Assembly (NCBI GenBank): GCA_025618425.1
Contig: CM046844.1
Location: 17,049,420-17,113,419, forward strand
Direction: 5' to 3'
Source of the DNA: Heliocidaris tuberculata
Taxonomy: Eukaryota > Echinodermata > Echinoidea > Camarodonta > Echinometridae
Length of the DNA: 64,000 nucleotides
This document shows, in pieces, positions 57,582-64,000 of the stretch. The notes beneath the pieces were generated by a model that saw only the letters and a program-made list of their open reading frames with translations, ran no database searches and was not told the origin of the DNA. Each line of letters starts with the position of its first letter. The first letter of the stretch is position 1. The translations under genes and the position numbers were made by a program.

Positions 57582-57587
57582 CACGTG
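57582..57587. promoter_or_regulatory. E-box CACGTG upstream of cyclin L
   Basis: A perfect palindromic E-box, CACGTG, about 330 bp upstream of the cyclin L start codon. Such sites bind bHLH-zip factors such as MYC/MAX or USF. Use in this genome is inferred only from sequence and position. Confidence 0.4.
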
Positions 57588-57606
57588 ATCTGTTACCGGG
57601 AACATG

Positions 57607-57614
57607 TGACGTCA
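57607..57614. promoter_or_regulatory. CRE (TGACGTCA) upstream of cyclin L
   Basis: A perfect 8-bp CREB/ATF palindrome, TGACGTCA, about 300 bp upstream of the cyclin L start codon and 20 bp from the E-box. Binding is inferred. Confidence 0.45.
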
Positions 57615-57872
57615 TAATAGTTTTCCACTTTGTGTATTCGTTAGCACTTAAATTAGTTCTATCACTATCGCCTAATAGATCGTTCTTTGCTTTCTAAAAT
57701 AACTAATTAATCAGAAATACGCTTAAAATTCTATAATAAACATATAGCTGATCAATATTTTCTTTGATTTAAAAATAAAGGGGAAATAAAACTGCGAGAT
57801 CGAAACTATTGACTGGACCGGAGAATCACATACTTTTGATATTAATCCGCGAAGACCGGAGCTTTTTTGTGT

Positions 57873-57883
57873 TGCGCATGCGC
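57873..57883. promoter_or_regulatory. NRF-1 palindrome in the cyclin L core promoter
   Basis: TGCGCATGCGC is a perfect match to the NRF-1 palindromic consensus, ending 30 bp before the start codon. With no clear TATA box and a start context AAGTATGGCGGAGG that matches a YY1-type initiator element, this is a typical housekeeping promoter layout. Transcription probably starts close to the ATG, leaving a short 5' UTR. The site overlaps an in-frame ATG at 57878. Confidence 0.6.
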
Positions 57884-57913
57884 TTTTACAACGTTTTGTC
57901 AGCGATTGTAAGT

Positions 57914-58123
57914 ATGGCGGAGGACGAGAAGCCTACATCGAAATCATCAGAAACATCTTATGGAAACGTCATAATTACGCTTGATAATGTTCTTATACCA
58001 GACGCAAAACTTTCCCAAACCCCATCTTCGATTGATGGGTTGGATATGGAGACGGAAATGGATCTAAGAATTCTTGGTTGCGAATTCATCCAGACGGCAG
58101 GGATTCTTCTCAAACTTCCTCAG
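57914..58123 (+). CDS. CCNL1: Cyclin L, coding exon 1 (partial gene)
   Basis: This is the first coding exon, 70 codons, of a cyclin L gene. Cyclin L is a nuclear cyclin that partners CDK11 and other transcriptional CDKs and promotes pre-mRNA splicing. After a short acidic leader (MAEDEKPTSKSSE) the family-specific N-terminal motif is seen: ITLDNVLIP, then TPSSIDGLDMETEMDLRILG and CEFIQTAGILLKLPQ, which opens the cyclin box. The ATG has A at -3 and G at +4. In-frame ATGs at 57809 and 57878 would lengthen the N terminus, but 57878 lies inside the NRF-1 site and that region is more likely promoter. The exon ends in phase 0 at CAG with donor GTAAAA. The vertebrate leader is longer and of low complexity. 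Confidence 0.93.
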
Positions 58124-59693
58124 GTAAAAAGCCATTCACTTTACATGCATGCATAGACTCTATAGACTATGGTCATCATTACATGCATTACGAATTCAAA
58201 AGCTTTTATTTGTTACGTCAATTATTCAGTTTACATTGAATGAGTCATCATGGTTATGAGCGGTGTTAGAAGTTAGAATTTAATTATGTGTGTTCATTAA
58301 TGTGATGTGTGGAGTGAGTAATTTCTCAAAGTCAAAGATGATGAGTTTGTAATGATTCAATTGTTTGAGGAATTGTGAGTGTGACATTTATTTTGTTGCC
58401 CTGTTTCAGCTTTTCATTTCCATCATTTTTTTCTTCATTTTCAGAAATTTTATGGTCTCATGAAAAGATTCTTAATCTTAGACTTAGATAACGTAGAAAG
58501 ATTGCACATAAACATCAGTGCTTTATCATTTATTTATGTAAACTTAAATTAAAACAATATTTCTTTGACTTTATGTAGACCCCTTTTTTTGTCTAGCAAG
58601 TAGGGTGTAGCAAGAGTTGAACTGAAAGTTCCACCAAGTGAAAGTGAAATCAGCTCAGTTGGCATGGAAAAGATTTTAGAAAATTCTGATTGACATGATT
58701 GATGATGGGGTTGTCCAAACTTTGCACACATTTTGAAGGTTTTAGGAATGTGATATTCATGATATTTGGTCCATGGTTATGGTTTTATTTCTACTTTCTC
58801 ATATCTTCCCCTGGTGCATGCTTTGTGCATATTGGCACTTTGCGACAACCCTCAAACCGAGTCAATATTTTTCTTACCCATTTTGAAAAAAGAATGGTAA
58901 CATGGAAAGTTCAGGTTCCTCTTTCCATTGATGGTACCAATTTGAGATATTGACTGCACAAAATTTGGTCATCCATGAAATATGGACAATGTCTTTTTTT
59001 TTTTGTTTTCTTGAATGCCAGACCATGAATACCAAGAGCAAGGAAATTTCTTTGGTGGTCTAAGAATTTTGAAACAATTTAACACACAAAGAGGGAAGAA
59101 GATAAAAGTTTTGAATGTGAGAAAAGGAAGGGGAAAGGGGGAAATCTCAAAGAAGTAGAAGACACATTCTCTCAGAAATTGGAGGAAGTATAAGGGAAAA
59201 GAAGGAATATGTAAACAATCAAGACTTTGTATAAAAAACAGAAAAATGTACAGATTTTGTAGTTAGAACGATTTTGTAGATTTAGAACGAAAAAGGAAGA
59301 AGTACATGTAGATGTAGGTTTAGAGTCTTGAAAAAAAAAACAATGCCCAATCCACTGTATGAAATTTAAGATGTTCAAACTTCAGAATTGAATTGCCAAG
59401 ACATCAAAGGACATGCAGATTTTCATATCTTTCAAAGGTTATGTTAGGAATCACATGAATGGTTAATATAGAATGTGAATGTTGTTGCTGAGTGTCTGCC
59501 GTCAGATGCACTTCCCAACATCCTAAGTGATTTGGGGAAATAGTGATGGAACGCTTTCTTGTGGATGGCCCTTTCAAGGATGTGATGTTTGGTGTCAGTA
59601 TTCTGATGATCAGTGGGGAGAGGAATGATTAAACGCAAAGAAATTGATGTTCAAATTAATTATTTGTTTTGTTCATGTTGTGTATTTCTACAG
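58124..59693 (+). other. Cyclin L intron 1
   Basis: Intron of 1570 bp with GT...AG ends. AT-rich, with no recognisable element inside. Short open frames such as those at 58699-58953 (+) and 59444-59638 (-) are random. Confidence 0.85.
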
Positions 59694-59768
59694 GTTGCTA
59701 TGGCTACAGGACAAGTACTGTTTCAGAGGTTCTACTACTCAAAGTCTTTGGTTAAGCATAACATGGAG
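59694..59768 (+). CDS. CCNL1: Cyclin L, coding exon 2
   Basis: This 25-codon exon is preceded by a pyrimidine-poor but acceptable acceptor (TATTTCTACAG) and followed by donor GTATGT. It encodes [20 protein letters not shown] then KHNME. The sequence is part of the first cyclin fold (helices 1 and 2), where cyclin L proteins carry the highly conserved MATGQVLF(Q/H)RF. It joins exon 1 and exon 3 in phase 0, so the reading frame is continuous. The open frame extends past the donor into intron, but that extension has no family similarity. Confidence 0.93.
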
Positions 59769-60393
59769 GTATGTCTGCAAAGTAGCTAAAATGGTACATG
59801 AACTGTGTCCTACTGCCCTGAGAATTCCTGCAAAGGTCATGCTTAAGCTGCTTAAATCAAGTTTTTGCTTTTAAAACCATAGAAAGTATACATAGACCTA
59901 CATCTATTTGCATTAGTCAAGTGCCTCTTTGAGACCCACTACTTAAATTTATGTACTGTATCAAATACGGATAAGAATGTTTGTAGTATAAAAATGCTTA
60001 CATTACCTTATAGTAAATTTACATTGAAGAACTCAGTGTAGTACATGTGAATTCGTGAAGCCCCAGGCATTTTATAGCAAAGAGAAATAGTCACCAATGT
60101 TGAAGACAGGTTTCATTAAGAAATTATCCAGTTTGCTGCTTGGTCTAGTTATCGTTCAGTTTTTAATTTTTTTATATCAAACTGGATTATACTTGATATT
60201 GCAAAGGTGCAAGGTACCGCACTCTTTATCCATAAAGCATGGTATTGAAGACAATAATCTGTTTGTGAATGAATACAAAAGCCAAAATTAAAGTTCACTC
60301 CTTGGTAATATATAACTTTATAGTGTCTTCAGAATCTGTACACTTTTGTATTGAAAAAAATTTCATTCTCTTCTGTTCTTTTACCATCTGCAG

Positions 60394-60503
60394 ACGGTTG
60401 CCATGGCTTGCATTAACCTAGCGTCAAAGATAGAAGAGGCACCTAGGAGGTTGAGAGATGTAATCAATGTGTTCCATCATATACGACAGAAAAGGAACAA
60501 CAA
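60394..60503 (+). CDS. CCNL1: Cyclin L, coding exon 3
   Basis: This exon encodes [20 protein letters not shown] then [17 protein letters not shown] (the last codon is split). [12 protein letters not shown] is the diagnostic helix of the cyclin box in the cyclin L/K/T group, containing the conserved Lys and Glu positioned to contact the kinase. The acceptor is CATCTGCAG and the donor GTAAGT, a perfect consensus. The exon ends in phase 2 (AA), completed by the first base of exon 4 to give Lys. It was not visible as a long frame because stops flank it closely. Confidence 0.93.
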
Positions 60504-60866
60504 GTAAGTATGAATTTGTTGATGAAAATCCATTGTAGATCATGGGATGTTGATTAACAAGTAAAGTAAGCTACATTTATGTGTCCAATTATATTTCATG
60601 CATTGTGAGATTTGTTTCTCATTTTTTTCCAACAAAATACAAACACATGAAAACAATTTTGCTAAAATTTCTCACATGTCATTAGCAAATTGGAGAGTAA
60701 ATAAGTTGATTAATTTTCGCATGTTAATTTGGGTTTCTTGTTTTAAATTGTATCTAATATTTCTTTGTAAACCAAATTTAAAGTAGGAGCTAAATGTTAA
60801 TCACATTAATGTTGATGTTGACCTGTTTAATGTTTATTTGATTTCCTTCCCGTCTATCCCACACAG

Positions 60867-60987
60867 AGCCGCTGAACCTATCATATCCGACCAAAAATAT
60901 ATCAACCTGAAAAATCAGGTGATCAAGGCTGAACGAAGATTACTCAAGGAACTTGGTTTCTGCGTCCATGTCAAGCATCCGCACAAG
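60867..60987 (+). CDS. CCNL1: Cyclin L, coding exon 4
   Basis: The exon starts with the base that completes the split Lys codon, then encodes AAEPIISDQKYINLKNQVIK and AERRLLKELGFCVHVKHPHK. KAERRLLKELGFCVHV with HPHK is one of the strongest cyclin L signatures (end of the first cyclin fold). The acceptor is TCCCACACAG and the donor GTAAAT, and the exon ends in phase 0. The open frame continues into the intron as unrelated sequence. Vertebrate cyclin L has a few more residues (about RGKRTPSP) at the preceding junction, so the loop is slightly shorter here. Confidence 0.93.
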
Positions 60988-61709
60988 GTAAATATCAGTA
61001 CTAGAGGGTTGCTTGTAAAGTGGTTTGACAAACTCACAAGTGATCAGTCTTTATTAGCCAAGTGTTATTGGACAGAGGACAGAAATTCTTCCTTATTTGA
61101 TTACTTGGATTTCGTGCCTATGAACTGTTTTTTTTTTTTTTGAATTATGAGCACAAGAATTCTGGTGGTTAAGATTTAGACTATATTCTGATCTGGGCCC
61201 TCTTGCATAAAAAGCTACTTTGCTACTTGCATACTTATTTTGATACCAAATTAATTTTTGAGTTTAAGTGATTGGCACACTTGGAAAAAAATCGAAAACC
61301 TGGCAGCCCGTATCATGGGTGTATTCTAGAAGTTTGATTGAAAGAATATTTCCCAGTGTGAGTCAACCATCTGTGCAAACAGCCCTCATTTTGTGTGTTT
61401 TTTCTGATTATTTCCCTAAAGTAACCAATATGATGTTTTTCTCTTCCATCAATCCGTCACAGTTTTTCATAACTATTTACATTTTTCTCATTCTTGTTTT
61501 TTCAAAATGGCAACATTTCTCATGTACATTGTATTGCATAACAATAAATAACATGCTTTCTCCCCCACTAGCAGGTATTTGTACAAAGTAAAATGATCCG
61601 TGCCAATGTGTTGATAGTCGAAGGCTTCTGTATCAATCTTTAGTGAAGATCACATTCTAACTTGATTTGTGTGCCTTTTCTCTCCTCCCTATCCCTTTCG
61701 TCACTGAAG

Positions 61710-61774
61710 ATGATAGTGACGTACTTACAGGCCCTGGAGTGTGAGTCCAACACTCAGCTCGTCCGTACAGCATG
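61710..61774 (+). CDS. CCNL1: Cyclin L, coding exon 5 (last in window)
   Basis: A short exon of 21 codons plus two bases, encoding MIVTYLQALECESNTQLVRT then A and a split Trp codon. It corresponds to the start of the second cyclin fold, where other cyclin L proteins read IIVMYLQVLEC and end in LVQTAW. The acceptor is CGTCACTGAAG, a weak pyrimidine tract, and the donor GTGAGT is strong. It ends in phase 2. The remaining second fold and the C-terminal Arg/Ser-rich tail typical of cyclin L must lie beyond position 64000; I found no further exon before the edge. Confidence 0.92.
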
Positions 61775-62412
61775 GTGAGTACCAACTATCTTTGTTTCTT
61801 TGTCTGGCATATGGTGGTGTGATCAGAAGTGAATGGTCGGCAATTAAAAATGAAGCTTTTTTTTTTAAGGGGATGTGTTTCTTAAGTCTTTTTGCTCTTT
61901 AAGCAAATTTAGTTGATGGGAGATGTACAGATTTAGGTGGGAGCATTGGTTAAAGCTAAAAGTATATACATGTAGCTAGCCAAATGGCATGGAAATATTG
62001 ATGAATAAGAGAGCTTACCTTTATAGTGGGTATTGAGAAAGGGATTGAACGATCACATATGATCTTTGGTGATGTAGGGTGTTCGTAATGATGTATCTAT
62101 ATTTAAATGTTTATTGAACAAATATGAAAATCTTTAGAAGCCTACCAAGTCCAGATCAGTTTCATTTCTGTCAGTGAGCAAGTAGTGTAGCAAGAAATCT
62201 TGATGTTGATAAAAAACCTTCAAAGAATTTCTCCATGAAAACTGTCATTTATCCCTGAAATATGAGCCCTGTTAATATTGTGGGAGTTCTTTTTTCGTAC
62301 GATCAATTTTTTTTTTTTTATGACTGATCTCTTTTTTATTATTTATGTTTAAGAGAGCTCTTTTTATTTCGAAGCTCACTGATAAAATTGCAATTAAGTA
62401 GAAATTTTGATT

Positions 62413-62548
62413 ATTTATGGCGTACCCAAGTGGGGGGGGGGGGGGGCAGGGGGAAGAAAAAAATACGGGTCTCCCTCCAAGCAGAATTTGACAGTTGACA
62501 AAATTTGCTCCCCCTGTAAAAAATCCTGGGTACACCACTGATTTATGG
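62413..62548. mobile_element. hAT-like short element with 8-bp TSD inside cyclin L intron 5
   Basis: The right end is CCTGGGTACACCACTG and the left end CGTACCCAAGTGGGG, inverted repeats of the CAGTGGTGTACCC type, with a long poly-G run just inside the left end. ATTTATGG occurs on both sides (62413-62420 and 62541-62548), a perfect 8-bp duplication. The left terminus appears to lack the first bases (CAGTGG), perhaps lost on insertion. Confidence 0.65.
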
Positions 62549-62610
62549 CCTCTAATTGTTGAATGTCAGGTCGCTGTTGTAAGACTCAGATTTCCACATT
62601 TTTTCAGTGA

Positions 62611-63827
62611 AGGATCATTCCCTGTCATATCACCCAATGGGTTAAAACCTACCCCCTTCAAATTAGCCCAAATTTGGTATATGGGGTAATGGTCTCTTCC
62701 CAAGCTGAATTTTTAAGTTTTAACCCAGCAGCCAAACAGTTTTCCTGCTATGGAATGGGTGCCACCCATTCCACATTTCGGCTAAAAATGGACACTTTTT
62801 AAAAATTTTGAAGTGACCAAATCTGTGTAACTACTGGTTCACTTTTGTTGATATTGACGTATTTAGAAAGGTAATTACACAGCTTATTGAAATATGCCAT
62901 CATTTTCCATGTCCAACAACAAAGTTCAATGACCTCTTGATCTTTTGCTTTAACCTTGCATTTTACCTTGAAGGTCACGTAATCTGGAGATGAAATTTGG
63001 TGAATTTGTATGTCAAAATTTTTTCTACATCAAATAAAAAAATTGGAGGAGTAATATTTTTTTTCCAGCTTTTCTTAAAGTTGGCAAAAAGCTGATTTTT
63101 CACTGTTTGACACAGTATCAGTTAAATCAGTATTTTATTCAGAACATAGGAACACTCATTGTTTGTCACACCTGTCATTCTAAAATTGCTTTTGCTGCCA
63201 GTGTCATTAATTATTCATGGTGATATTGCCTGACAAAGATGTTGTGAAATGCAGATGTCATTCACAATGGGTATTATACTGTTCTGAATAAATTACTGAT
63301 ACTAATTCAAACAGTGAAAATCAGCTTTTTGCCAATTTTAAAAGAAGCTGGAAAGAAAACTAAAAATATCCTCCAATTTTTTTATGATGTAGAAAAATTG
63401 TTAATGTATAAAATAACCAAATTTCATCTCCTTATTATGTGACCTTCTAGGTAAAATTCACGGTTAAAGTAAAGATCAAGAGGTCATTGAACTTTATGTT
63501 GTTCGGACATAAAAAAAGATGGCATATTTGGAAAGCTCATATATTTACCTTTCTAAATATCTCAATGTGAACAGAATTGACCCAGTAGTTACAGAGATAT
63601 GGTCATTTCAAAATTGAAAAAAAGTGTCCATGTTCGGCCGACATGCCTGTGGAGTGTGGAATGCATGCCATAGTGTGAAAACTGTTTGGCTGATGGGGCT
63701 TAAACTAAAAATTTCAGCTTGGGAAGAGTCAACTAACCTGTACCCCATATACCAAATTTGGGCCAGTTTAAAGGGGGTAGGATTTAAATTTTAAACGAAT
63801 TTGGGTGATTTGACATGAAATGACCCT
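62611..63827. mobile_element. 1.2-kb foldback (long inverted repeat) in cyclin L intron 5
   Basis: Left arm (about 62611-63190) and right arm (about 63250-63827) are reverse complements over most of their length. Matching blocks include TGTCATATCACCCA / TGGGTGATTTGACA, ACCAAATTTGG-type segments around TATATGGGGTA / TACCCCATATA, CAGCCAAACAGTTTTC / AAAACTGTTTGGCTG, and TGGCAAAAAGCTGATTTTTC / GAAAATCAGCTTTTTGCCA near the centre. Scattered substitutions show it is not very recent. No coding capacity. Confidence 0.85.
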
Positions 63828-64000
63828 ATATGCTCATTTGTGCTTATTCAACAAGGGTCTTTAGGGTTGACTGTAGCAGGTTTGCTTCACTTCTGATCAC
63901 ATCACATCACTTATGCGTGTATGTCTATGAAAATAGTATCTTTCCTGTTCTTACACTTCATTTAACTACTAAATTTCTGACTGCTATGCTCATTTATGGT

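Larger units (their letters stand above)
59769..61709 (+). other. Cyclin L introns 2 (59769-60393), 3 (60504-60866) and 4 (60988-61709)
   Basis: Three introns of 625, 363 and 722 bp, between exons 2-3, 3-4 and 4-5. All have GT-AG ends. They are unusually free of the inverted-repeat elements that crowd the upstream region. Intron 4 has a poly-T run near 61129-61141. Confidence 0.85.
61775..64000 (+). other. Cyclin L intron 5, incomplete at window edge
   Basis: At least 2.2 kb. It carries a hAT-like insertion (62413-62548) and a 1.2-kb foldback (62611-63827). No sequence resembling the next cyclin L segment was found before the edge. Confidence 0.75.

Noticed and set aside
57809..57913. N-terminal extension of cyclin L from the upstream in-frame ATG at 57809
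   Set aside because: The stretch overlaps the NRF-1 site, has no cyclin L similarity and the ATG at 57914 has a stronger context with a YY1-type initiator.

Overview
The window is animal nuclear DNA, most likely from a marine invertebrate deuterostome and probably an echinoderm such as a sea urchin. The reasons are an intron-containing gene with GT-AG splice sites, an AT-rich background, abundant microsatellites, very many short inverted-repeat elements, tRNA-derived SINEs and CR1/L2-type LINE remains. The echinoderm call rests on repeat style and is an inference. No bacterial operon, CRISPR array, rRNA gene or intact tRNA gene was seen.

The only host gene I can support starts at 57914 on the + strand. 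It is the 5' half of a cyclin L gene (CCNL1-like). Five coding exons (57914-58123, 59694-59768, 60394-60503, 60867-60987, 61710-61774) join in frame to give 193 complete codons plus 2 nt of the next, and the gene runs off the right edge. Its upstream region has an E-box, a perfect CRE, a perfect NRF-1 palindrome and a YY1-like start context, and no clear TATA box.

Positions 1 to about 57500 contain no convincing host exon. They are a mosaic of repeats: a 5'-truncated LINE with the C-terminal end of its reverse transcriptase (4408-5723); several candidate LINE 3' ends; at least five tRNA-derived SINE pieces; about twenty palindromic or TIR-bearing non-autonomous DNA elements, some with target-site duplications suggesting hAT, PIF/Harbinger, piggyBac or mariner relationships; and several minisatellites (about 88 bp at 22.1-22.8 kb, 16 bp at 23.5-23.7 kb, a T-rich array at 37.7-39.1 kb). 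Homopolymer G or C runs of 10-30 nt occur throughout.

The most unusual structures are: a 1.77-kb element whose inverted termini enclose a higher-order minisatellite that is open in several frames (37470-39236); an element with poly-G/poly-C inverted ends and an iterated GTTCCRAAG motif (56885-57386) just upstream of cyclin L; a three-copy dispersed family of about 380 bp; nested insertions at 22.5 kb and 28.8-29.5 kb; and a 1.2-kb foldback in cyclin L intron 5. I found no new enzymatic or defence system. The noteworthy content is repeat architecture. All comparisons were made by eye, so identities are qualitative.
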